Shown here piece by piece: positions 11,442 to 20,959 of a DNA stretch of 64,000 nucleotides. A model generated the notes under the pieces. That model did no database searches. It had not been told where the DNA came from and saw nothing but the letters and a program-made list of their open reading frames with translations. The DNA is from Symsagittifera roscoffensis (lineage: Eukaryota; Xenacoelomorpha; Acoela; Convolutidae). Made by a program: the position numbers and the translations under genes. The stretch lies in assembly GCF_963678635.1 (NCBI RefSeq), contig NC_087062.1, forward strand, positions 5,136,193 to 5,200,192, read 5' to 3'. Each line of letters starts with the position of its first letter. Within the stretch, counting starts at the first letter, position 1.

Positions 11442-11933
11442 AACAAGACTGCTCGTATCAGGGCGAAGCCCTGAATGTTCCGACTCTCTTTTAAAGTCTA
11501 TGGAGCAGAAATAACATGAAAATTTTAAATGTTATAAAATTGAATCATTTTTTTAAATTTGAGATTTTTTTGTGAAAACATCCCCCCACACGCCATATTA
11601 AGTAACAAAGTGATAGATTTTGCTCAATTTAACAAAAAATTTGGCATATAAGCTTCCTTGAACCAATTTGGAACAATTTCTAAGATGGATTAAATCTCCG
11701 TTTACGCGTTAATAGCGCGAAATACATCGCGCGTTAATTGTCCCAAATTAGCCAAAATGCCAACCTTTAAACCCCCATAACCTTACAAAAAATGATCACA
11801 GGTGAAATATCTTTTCAAATTTAAGCTAAGGAAAACACTAGCTTTCAAAGGATGTACAAATGGCTAGTCTGAAGAAAAAATCCCACCCGAGTTTAAATAT
11901 TCCGTTACTTTCGTTACAAAAATCGGAACAAAA
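11442..11933 (-). mobile_element. Family A element abutting the exon 6 acceptor
   Basis: Reverse orientation. The 3' end at 11442 (GAGCAGTCTTGTT on the minus strand) is preceded by a perfect 7-bp hairpin (GAA/TTC loop) and the inner repeat; the 5' end is at about 11933 (TTGTTCCGATTTTTG). The internal GCGCGA / TCGCGC hairpin is intact. Its 3' end is about 8 nt from the AG of GPCR exon 6. Confidence 0.75.
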
Positions 11934-12345
11934 AACAAGACTGCTCACATCAAGATAAAGTTCCTACTGTCCCTTAAAGTCTGTAGAATAAGTAATCTTT
12001 TTAGGAAACTTAAAAACTAAAAAATATATCAAACATTTATTTTAAAAAAGCCAAATAGTTATTTGAAAAAAATTGGAATTTTTTTAGACGGATGGAAAAA
12101 CCGTTTACGCTTTGAAAGAACAATTAATATTGCAATTTAATTGTTCAAAACTAGCTAACATGGCCTTTTTCAAACCATCATAACTTGACTAATAATCATC
12201 ACAGGGGAAATACCTTTTTATATTTGAGCTCAAGATGTCAATGATTTTCAGATGGTTTGAAAATCTTTATTCAAAAATAGCTAATTCAAATTTAAACCAC
12301 ACAGAGCGCAAAAATTCTATGCTATCCGAAAGCCGGATTAAAAAA
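11934..12345 (-). mobile_element. Family A element, second in tandem, diverged
   Basis: AACAAGACTGCTCACATCA starts exactly where the 5' end of the previous copy stops, so the two lie head to tail. The interior is diverged but keeps the ATCATCACAGG and TTGAGCTCAAGATG landmarks. The 5' end is degraded near 12345. Confidence 0.55.
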
Positions 12346-12454
12346 ATGATTTCGCTAAAATATTTGTAACAAAATAACGAGGTGTATTGAACAGCGAATA
12401 AAAAGAATCCAACCTGTAATGTTTTTAAAGAAAATCTATAAAAGTTTTTCCACA

Positions 12455-13160
12455 AATTTACGGGGTATTTGTACTTCAGGGTGTTTTTTTTTCTCCAGTG
12501 GGAAGTGCATTTTTTAAACTATCAATTTCGACGGACTTTTCAAAAGTTATTGTTAATTCTTCCCCTTTGTGCCCAGTAAAGGGTTTTCACCCCTATAAAA
12601 AGTATTTCAGCGATGAGGCGTAAGTAAAGGTTGTACTTTGTAAGCAAATCTTCTAGTATAAAATAAAAAGTTTTGAAATTTTCATAAACTTAAACATTCG
12701 AACTTATAAAAATTTTCACTTTTTTATTATACAAATAAATTGTTCAAGGGGTAAAAAATGGATATTTCATCCTATTATTAGACTTTAATGGTACAAAATA
12801 ATAGGACGAAAAACCATTCAGTTTGGGATACATAAGAATTGAAGCACAATATATAATATTCTTTCAAAACTTAAGCGGAAAGGAAACTATGTGCCGCTCA
12901 CGCTAAATAGAAAGAAATAAACAGCGGTCTACTAATTATCTCAATTTGATCTATATTGGTCAAAGTTGTCCCAAATTCAGTCCGTAAAAATTTAGAACAA
13001 GTAATTGCATGTAAATTTCCTTTTTGAGTTTGAGCATGTAACATCACCGCAAACGGTTTTTAAAATTTTGCTAAAATGGCTGGTTAGAAACTTGAAATTT
13101 GTCAAGAGAAAAAAACAACACCCCATCCACAAATATTCCAAGCTAAACAATTTTTTGTTA
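12455..13160. mobile_element. Eroded family A fragments
   Basis: Forward fragment at about 12455-12560 (GGGGTATTTGTACTTCAGGGTG, T run, CGACGGACTTTT) and a reverse fragment at about 12940-13160 (TTGTCCCAAATTCAG, AACATCACCG, ACACCCCATCCACAAATATTCC). The sequence between is AT-rich, with no landmarks. Confidence 0.35.
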
Positions 13161-14416
13161 TCCCAAATTAAATAGAGGCAAGTGGGCTGCTCCTGTTAAT
13201 AGGTAGCCAGACGCACACATTATCATTCTAAATTAGCATGTGACGGTATAAAATTGAAGTTGAAAAAAAATAGCAACAGTACATAGTAACAAATTTGGAA
13301 AAAGTCATGAACACAAAGAGATCAAAAAAGTTTTTTTGAAAAAACTTCATTTTCGAATTTTTAAGAAAAAAACAAATGACCTGAAAGACCTTTGAGTTTC
13401 TAGAAAAATTTATGATTGAAGTTTTTTGATAAAGTTAGTCCAAATTGAGAAATTTGGATCAATAGAAAAACTTTATTCTTGTGGCAAATATGAAAATTAA
13501 TTTCCACTTTCGAAACTAAAAGTCAATCACGGTTTCCGTGACCTATACTTTTTTCCTTTTCAATAGTAGAGTTTGCCTTTCTGTCAACAAAAAAATGATA
13601 CATTTAAAAAAATCGAAAATCAAACCGCGGAAAATCAAATTTTAGCGTGAACAAAATGTAACACTTTTTTTCTGAAATAAAAACGATCAAAAAAATCTCT
13701 TATACATAAACGAGTGTTCACTTACATACATGGCCTTTTTTGTTTTATATTTGCTTTATTGCCATTTCTTTAGTTTTTCCCAATTTTATCAACCAGAAAC
13801 CATTTCATCGACGATAAAAGGCAAAGGCGCTCAGGGCTTTGACTTGATGTCTGATACAAGCAGTCTTTTTTCATTTCACCTCAAGTTTTTCTTCATTTCA
13901 ACGATAAGATTTTCGACTGATTGGTACAAAATGAGAATGCAAATAAGAAATCTGAGCTAAGTTTAAACCAAGTTAAAAGTAAATTGAACCATATTTATTG
14001 CTTCAAATTGAGCAGTACAAAATGTCCCTTGTTGGCTGATAAAAGCAGTGGAAATCTCTGATTTAATTAATTTTCACACCTTTCTTGAAAAGCTGATGAA
14101 TATTTAATTTCCCTGAGGTGAAGAAACGAATGGAAGTAACTTTGCAGTACATCAAAGTAAATCATGACGTTTCTTATCTGATTTCGCCGAAAGCTTTTTT
14201 CTAATTTTAAGCGAAATTTTTACCATCTAAAGTTCATTTTGGAGTCATTTAACCTTTTTTGTTAAATAGTTTTTTGTGTCTAAGCGTATCAATTTTCTAC
14301 ACTCTAGTTTTTTTCTACCGAATAAGGAAAAATAGGAGAAGATAAGTGCCTTGAGTTGTACAAATTCGATTCAGAAAAAATTTTTGACTTTTGCTCACTT
14401 TCATTATGATACTCAC

Positions 14417-14790
14417 CAGCGGATATAAGGGAGGGGGGATGGGGGAATCAGGAACTTGACCCCCTGCCGACCCAAAGGGTCCCCCTTTTGTACTATTTTC
14501 AGATATCCATTTTTGGTGACGGACCCTAAAATTTTTCTTAAGGCACCTTGGGCGCCAATATCTTAACTTTAAGGGGGAGCGCACGCCAAAAAAAGCGCGA
14601 TTTTTGGTCAAAATTTTCCAAAAAGTGCCCAAAAATGGCGCAGAAAATTTGGTCAAAATGGGGTCTTTACAGTAATTTAGGAGTGCTCAGCAAATCAATT
14701 TGGTCGACTTAAAAAAAGTTCGACAAAGTTTTCGAACAAAATTTTTGAAAATCCGCCCCACCCCTCGAGAAAATCCTAAATCCGCTCTTG
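14417..14790 (-). mobile_element. F1 hAT-like MITE, diverged ends
   Basis: Begins CAGCGGATATAAGGG and ends CGAGAAAATCCTAAATCCGC plus TCTTG, resembling the CAGGGGCGGAT(C/T)TAGG termini of F1. The interior has GACCCCCTGCCGACCCAAAG and GCGCACGCCAAAAAAAGCGC. No clear target duplication. Confidence 0.6.
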
Positions 14791-15267
14791 ATGAAGATCT
14801 AATGAGATAAAACTGGAGATTCGCCAACATATGTGGTCGGCATGGTATTGATAAGAAAATCATCCCGTTTCACTTGAAGTTAAACAACTGTTTATTTATT
14901 CTCAAAGTTCCTAGAAAAATCAGACGAAATTTAAATAAAAAATTAATCAATTTATTTATCCCAATGCGTTTATTTTCCCAGCAGAATTGTTTCCCGCAAG
15001 CGATTTTTTTTTAGATTTGGTTGATTCTTAGCACTAATATAACTTCATACTAGCTCTAAATATAAACAAAGAGACAAATTAAGAAGCTCTTAAGGAAGTT
15101 GTCTAAAATTTAGTTGATTTTTTTTTCAATTTGTTTGCTACAGGAAATACAATTTAAGATGTGAGTAAGCTTTCAAAAATATTTCTGTATTGCATCATCT
15201 ATTTAAACTAGCATAAATAATTCCAGTCTCAGTTAGATCTACTAAATATAGTTTTACAACAGTTTTT

Positions 15268-15741
15268 TGTTCCGACTTTCGAAGAAACCGGAATATTTAT
15301 GCTCGGTGAGGTTTTTTTTAATCAGTCAGTTTTCACCGATTGAAATAATAATTTCCAATCAAAAATTTTTATACCTAATTGAAGATATCAACTCCTGGAG
15401 TTCAAATGTAAAAAGAAATTTCATCTCCGACCATTTTTTGTCATGTTCTGGGGGTTTGAAAATTGCCAAATTTGCCATGTTTTGGACTAAATTATGCGCG
15501 CTTTGAAGAGTTTATTCATAACACTGAGAGCGTAACGCGAATTATTTATGCATGGCGAATTATCCCGCACAAAAAAATGTCCAAATTGAATTGAGACCAG
15601 CTAATTGGTTGTAATACTTTCGCGCTAAATTTTACATTTTACCTTAGGTTTTCAACATTTTCTTTTCCCAAAAACTATTCGATATGAATGAAGGGACAGT
15701 CGGAACAATCAGGGCTATGCCCAGATATATGAGCAGTTTTG
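15268..15741 (+). mobile_element. Family A element, full length
   Basis: TTGTTCCGACTTTCG at the 5' end; ACAGTCGGAACAATCAGGG, an imperfect hairpin (TCAGGGC / GCCCAGA) and GAGCAGTTTTG at the 3' end. The inner repeats are exact inverse copies over 11 bases (TTGTTCCGACT). Confidence 0.7.
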
Positions 15742-16278
15742 TTTCCTTCATTTTTTGTTTTTCATTATTGTATAACAACTACTATAAATCTAAAAGCGTG
15801 GGAAGCAGTAAGAACTAAAGTAGAAAACTAACAGATACAAAAATTGCAACTTTTGAATACAATTAATTAAAACAAAGAGTGATCTTCACTCTAAGTTCAT
15901 CTAAAAAGGCAAAAACTTCAAACCGGATTCGCTCACTTATGTATTATTGTTCGGAAAATCTAATATCGATCGAATTATTGCTGTAAAGGCGTTACACGGT
16001 CAATTGATCTACCCTTTTTGACACTTATCAATGGTTTTATGAATTTTTGTAGAAAAAAACAGCTAAAATCAAACATGCTCCAAATTTTCAATGGTAGAAA
16101 CAACAACGATCTTCTTAACAATTACCCTGCCTTTGTTATCTACTTAAAAATTGCCAACCCTATTACTTAAACCAGTAAATATCACTAGAGCTTTTTAATT
16201 AAAATTCGAAGTTTGCTGCAATCTGATTGGTCAAAAACGCGTTATTTTAATCATCTTAACAAATGCCCCAAATTAAAA

Positions 16279-16340
16279 ACCCAAAGTAAAATAACCAAAC
16301 CCAAAGTAAAAATAAACAAACCCAAAGTAAAATTAGCCAA
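16279..16340. repeat. Tandem repeat, about 21-bp unit, three copies
   Basis: ACCCAAAGTAAAATAACC and two variants in a row. It generates a Lys/Pro-rich open frame that is most likely not coding. Confidence 0.7.
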
Positions 16341-16682
16341 GTCGTCGAGTAGTGTAAAAATTGGAAAAAACTATTTGCTTCAGTTCAATTTAAAAGATTT
16401 TTAAAGCTAGTTTTTTTTCGATGTCCAAGCTACGTGTAAACAAAAAATAGTAATTTCGCAATTATGAATTGCTCCCAGTATGCTAAAGGCCACATTAGCA
16501 TACTTGAAAAACCCTTGACCTAGCAAAAATTAACCGCAAACATATATCTGCTTGGTTTTAAGCTCAGTGTAATCATGTTTTCTCTGAATGGTCAAATAAA
16601 AATTAGGAAAAATTCGTACAATTTGTCCCTAGAAAGAAAACAGCACAAGCCTAAATAATCCGTCGGGTTAAATATACCTAAA

Positions 16683-17202
16683 AAAGACTGCTCTTATGTC
16701 AGGGCAAAGCTCTGAACGATCCGACTGTCATCTATTGTGGATCACAAGCTTTTGAGTGAGAAAATCTTATTAAATGTTCAAAAAAAGACAAAACCGTGAT
16801 GAATTTTTTGTTTTGTTTTATTTTCCCCCCACTAGCTATTTAAAGAACCAAATGATATAATATTTTGCTTTTTCTAACCTACCAATGAGATCAAATTGCA
16901 TGCCACAACTCAATTTTGAAGGGCTTAATTTGCCGCTTTGGTTTCAATAGAACGAAGTATATTCCGTGTTAATTATCCCATTTTGAATTGTAGTCGTCAA
17001 AGTAGTCCCAAGTTTAAGCTATCATAATTTTGTGAAGAATGATCACAGGTGTAATATTACTTTACATTTGAGCTCCAGACAACAATGTCTTTCAGATGGT
17101 ATAAAAAATTCAGTCAAAGATGCTTTTTGAAAAGTCAAAATATGAGTGAATAAAAAACGAACCAAAAAGCAATATTCTGCATTTCTCGAAAGTCGAAGAA
17201 AA
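16683..17202 (-). mobile_element. Family A element, full length, diverged
   Basis: AGACTGCTCTTATGTCAGGG and a hairpin with one mismatch at the 3' end, CGATCCGACTG inner repeat, and CTCGAAAGTCGAAG at the 5' end. Confidence 0.6.
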
Positions 17203-18271
17203 AAATAGCACACGTTAAAACTTGAATTAGTTAAGTTCAAATATCGGAAATTTTTTTTATATCTTTGGTGCTATAAATTTTCTGCCAATCATATTGATCT
17301 AATATTTGTCGATTTTTTTTACTAATTATGATAAAGAGATAAAAAAATTTGTCCATCCAATTGACAAACTTTGTCATGCTCAGAATGAAGCATCTGGTTG
17401 AGAAAATTATGCAAAGATAACTAGCTGGATGAAAAAATCATCATTTTGAGGAAGTGCTCTGTCATACAAAATTCTAAGTTTATTCTTCTACGGCTATTTT
17501 TTGCGTTTTTGTATCAGAATCAGAATTAATAGTTTTCTTATATTCAGAAGGTAAATTTTTTGTCAGTTTGAGCGTTTTTCCTGAAATCGGCATGTTAAAG
17601 TTTTATAATTTTTTGCAAGAATTATCACTGCTGCTTTTTTATATCTGCTTGTAATAATTTTTGAAGGGCAAAATCGAGATTATAAAACATAACAGTGTTT
17701 TTAAGATAAACAAAATTTGTTCACGAGCAGAGCAAATTAAGTACTTTTAATCCTGTTTCTTTGCACCTAATTTTATACAAGTAGACATATTTAGATATAC
17801 AAAAGTCTTTTATTTTTTCAATTAGAAAATTTCACTGAAGAAAAATTGCCAAAAAAAGACAGACTTGTTAATAATAGTTGCTTACTTAAACTAATAAAAT
17901 GAAATGACCCTTTATATGGGAGGGATGAATAACGTTAATACTGCTTATGCAAGGCTAAAATGGGCCTTAACTGTTACTTTTTCTCATAAAAAGAGAAGAA
18001 CTGAAATGTTTAGGGTTTAAAAAAAGAAAACCTATTCAATATATTATTGACCGCTTCAATGCATCATTCAGAAGCCGATTGATGAAAACATCGCAACAAA
18101 ATTATTCAAAGCGTGGCCATTGTACTCGGCTTTTTCGTTCACACCCAGATCTTTTAAGTCACCCCACTATAATAATGAAAAAATTGGTAGCTAGCACATG
18201 CTAAGCAGCTGAAATCGGTCTATCGGGCAAAATGGTATTGTTTTTTGGTCATCAGAAATATTTACATTTAG

Positions 18272-18565
18272 TTAGGGGCAGAATTATGGGGGGGGGAGGG
18301 TAGAGATTTGATCTCTTCGTCACCCAGTCAGCCGAAATTGAATGTCATGAAATAGTAACACGGGGGACTTTGGCACTATTTTACGAAATCCATTCTCGGC
18401 CGATTGACACTAAATTTTCTTTAAAGACATCTTTGGCTAACTTTTTTTGAGGGAGAGCGCCCGCCGAAAAAACTGTTTTTGGTCAAAACTTTTAAAAGAC
18501 GGCCCAAAAGGGGCTTTTTAGGCCTATTTTTTCAAAATCATATGAAAAGTTTTTGAAGCAAATAG
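18272..18565 (-). mobile_element. F1 hAT-like MITE, truncated
   Basis: AGGGGCAGAATTATGGGG start, then GATCTCTTCGTCACCCAG, AAATCCATTCTCGGCCG and GAGCGCCCGCCGAAAAAAC, in F1 order. The far end is lost. Confidence 0.5.
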
Positions 18566-19073
18566 TTTTTCTGAAGTAAGAAGAAATACCATTTCAACCG
18601 TGCATTGCAATTAATTGATGAGCAAACGCTAAAATTGCGAAAAAAGACAAACAAACAAAAACAAATTGTTCACTTGCTCGGATGAAAACTAGAGAATGCA
18701 AAATAATGAATTTTGACTTAGGACTAGCAATAAGTGACATCGCACTTACTCCAAATTCCGGTGTTCCCAACTTAGCTAGAAAAATGGCTCTCAACGACAG
18801 GAATGACTAATGGAAATTTAAGAAAATCAAAAAGCGGCTCAAAATGCGAAAATAGCATTTATTTACCGCATCCGTGAACCGTGAAAAACCGTGAAAAAAA
18901 AACAATAAAACATGCTTTTTAATATAAAAACGCTCTGTAATCAATTTTTTCAAAAAAAAAACGTTTTTTCACCAGCCCTGTTTGCCATAAAAAAGTTCAT
19001 TACATCATGACAACAAGTGTTTCAAAACTGAAAACCAAAGGTGGGGAGGGGGTGAAAAGGAAAAAGAGTTTAC

Positions 19074-19189
19074 CTGTTGCTCATGCCGTAGAAGATGGCG
19101 CCGTCGGTGACAGAGGAGAGGTTTCGGAACGCCTTCAGGGCCCTGTAGAGGGGGGATATGATCGGGTCTCCGGAAAAGTAGATCGTCAC
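19074..19189 (-). CDS. GPCR exon 5: ECL3 and first part of TM7
   Basis: Codes residues 304-341 in phase 0 after GATTGCAG|GTG, and ends AACAG|GTAAAC in phase 2. The residues include GDPIISPLYRALKAF, then SSVTDGAIFYGMSN. By spacing from P6.50, the second part is the more likely TM7, with N341 near 7.49. The first part looks superficially like NPxxY but is only 13 residues after P6.50, too close for TM7, so I read it as an unusually long ECL3. It is markedly GC-richer than the flanking intron. Confidence 0.85.
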
Positions 19190-19522
19190 CTGCAATCCAA
19201 CACAAACAAAAGTATAAAAAAAGTGACTCTTTTCCAATTTCTGACTCCCTATCCATCTCGTAAAAGTACGAAATAAAGTTCTTTAAAAATAGTTCATACC
19301 GCAATTTGAATGTTAGAAATGCTCTAAAAATTTGTTCACTTGTTCACGCTGCCACGTTTTATCGCAGTTAGAATTTCAATAGTCATTTTAAATATGCTTT
19401 CGTAAATCCAAAAATTAAAGGAAGAACTGGAAAAGAGCCAAAAACATGGTCAATTTCAAAAACAAATTCATGTCAAATAAGAGGTCATTTTAAAAAATAA
19501 AAATAATAAATTCAGGTCAGAC

Positions 19523-19812
19523 CAAAGGTGGATATAGGAGTGGTTTTGCAAGGTTAAGATCGAATTTTTTTTGTAAAAAGGGTTTTTGAAGAAACAGGCC
19601 AAAAAATCCATTTGACGCACTTTTAAAAAAAGTGTTTTTTTTTAGTGCACGCCCCCTCTCCCTCCCTCAAAATTAGTATATATTGTCGCCGAGTAATTTT
19701 AGGCTGGGTCGACCAAAACGAAAACGGGACCGTTCGGATAATGAGGGTGTCAAATCCGTGAAAGAAAGAATGGCTTTTGCCCCATCACCTCCCCCCTCCC
19801 CCATAAATTTGG
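19523..19812 (+). mobile_element. F1 hAT-like MITE remnant
   Basis: GTGGATATAGGAG start, GTGCACGCCCCCTCTCCC, CAAAATTAGTATATATTG, GGGTCGACCAAAACG and a C-rich end, matching the order of the intact F1 copy at 44207-44590. Confidence 0.5.
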
Positions 19813-20099
19813 GGGGTGGGAAGTAGTTTTGGTATTTCCAAATTTTCCCAAAGGCCAAATTTTTTGGTACCATTTTACGACATCACTATTTGGAATAAAA
19901 GATGCTACTCATACGGTTATGGTAAAGTGAAGTTGATGATAGCGATGCAGAACCTTTTCCAAAATAAATTTCTAATTCGCTTCAAAATTGTTCATTTTTT
20001 GTTAAAGTGCAAAATTACCTTGTTTGCAAATCAAATTCCTTTTACATTTGAATACCTCTACTTTAATGAGCCAGTAATGACGAGTGAATGGGAGTGTGT

Positions 20100-20175
20100 G
20101 CAGGGGGGTTCTAGTGTAGTTGGGGGTTCTGGTGTAGTGGGGGGGGGGTTGGTGTAGGGGGGGGGGGGGTGGGGG
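20100..20175. repeat. G-rich cryptic tandem repeat beside the exon 4 donor
   Basis: Units of GGTGTAG plus a G run of 5-13 bases (GGGGGGTTCTAGTGTAG, GGGGGTTCTGGTGTAG and so on) on the plus strand, ending about 10 bases from the GT donor of GPCR exon 4. The strand has G-quadruplex potential; the transcript carries the C-rich complement. Confidence 0.8.
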
Positions 20176-20184
20176 TAGTCTTAC

Positions 20185-20297
20185 CTGGTAGAGGAAGAAG
20201 GGGAGGAATGAGATGTAGTAGAGGAGTGTGATGAGGATGAGACTTTTGCAGATGGCGATCTGCTGCCAGTGACTCACTTCCTGCTCCTGCTTAGACA
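20185..20297 (-). CDS. GPCR exon 4: end of ICL3 and TM6
   Basis: Completes codon 266 (T|TG, Leu) and codes to Q303. The sequence runs from a charged SKQEQEVSHW stretch into TM6 (ICKSLILITLLYYISFLPFFLYQ). P298 is P6.50; the toggle Trp 6.48 is Phe (F296) and Cys 6.47 is Ser, so CWxP reads SFLP. The acceptor is TTGTTTGTTGCAG|TG and the donor CAG|GTAAGA, phase 0. An extreme C-rich tract (on the transcribed strand) starts about 10 bases inside the following intron. Confidence 0.88.
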
Positions 20298-20339
20298 CTG
20301 CAACAAACAAACGAACAAACAAATTAAAAACATCCAAAA

Positions 20340-20930
20340 ACACAGCAGCAGAATTCTGTTTGTTATACAGTATTTAAAACATAGCCAACAGACAGTTGGA
20401 AAAGAGTCAATGAACTTAAGTAGACAGAAAAAATATTCTGACTTGTTTTTTGAAGAATCAGCTACCACAAATAATCATCATGTGATATGTCATGTCATAT
20501 TAACGCCTTTTAATTGGAACGACATCAAAAAAGGTTTCAAAAATTTGTCCCAGTATCGAAAAAAAAACAGTTCTGAAACTTTGATTTTTAGTCTGAAGTC
20601 GAGCAAATGAAGCAAGCGAGCAAGATTATAAAAGCCTATTTATGCCTAGATTAGAACATAAAACTTAAATTTAATCGAGTAAAATTAGTTTTTGGAGCTT
20701 TTTTGCGCCATTTGACAAAAAAAGTTTTTTTAAGGTTTTTTTAATAATTTTTTCTAATCGTTTTAAACAAATTTTTTTACAATCTGCCTAATTCATTATA
20801 GCAGTCAACTATGCCTAATTTTTGGTTTTTATCACACCACGCAAAAAAAAACGACACTATTTATCAAACTTTCTTTGTAATTTTTTTTAGACGATGGTCA
20901 GAACTTTCTGTGCTACTTCTTACTACCTTT
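20340..20930 (+). mobile_element. Family E Helentron-like element, diverged
   Basis: Contains AGCTACCACAAATAATCATC, a TCATATTAACGCC segment, CACACCACGCAAAAAAAAACG and a terminal GATGGTCAGAACTTTCTGTG, as in the better copy at 37701-38276. The terminal hairpin is eroded. Confidence 0.5.
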
Positions 20931-20959
20931 AGTTCTTTTTATTTTATTTTTCTGTACAT

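Larger units (their letters stand above)
11433..19073 (-). other. GPCR intron 5 (7.6 kb)
   Basis: Phase 2, GTAAAC...GCTTTAG. It holds family A elements at 11442-12345, 15268-15741 and 16683-17202, F1 elements at 14417-14790 and 18272-18565, and a small tandem repeat at 16279-16340. The sequence just upstream of the acceptor is the terminus of a family A element. Confidence 0.85.
19190..20184 (-). other. GPCR intron 4
   Basis: Phase 0, GTAAGA...GATTGCAG, 995 bp. It begins (transcript sense) with a C-rich tract at 20100-20175 and contains an F1-like hAT remnant at about 19523-19812. Confidence 0.85.

Noticed and set aside
16213-16404. Lys/Pro-rich small protein
   Set aside because: The frame is produced by a 21-bp tandem repeat.
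19007-19276. Plus-strand frame at GPCR exon 5
   Set aside because: Antisense shadow of exon 5; the minus-strand reading joins the other exons in phase.
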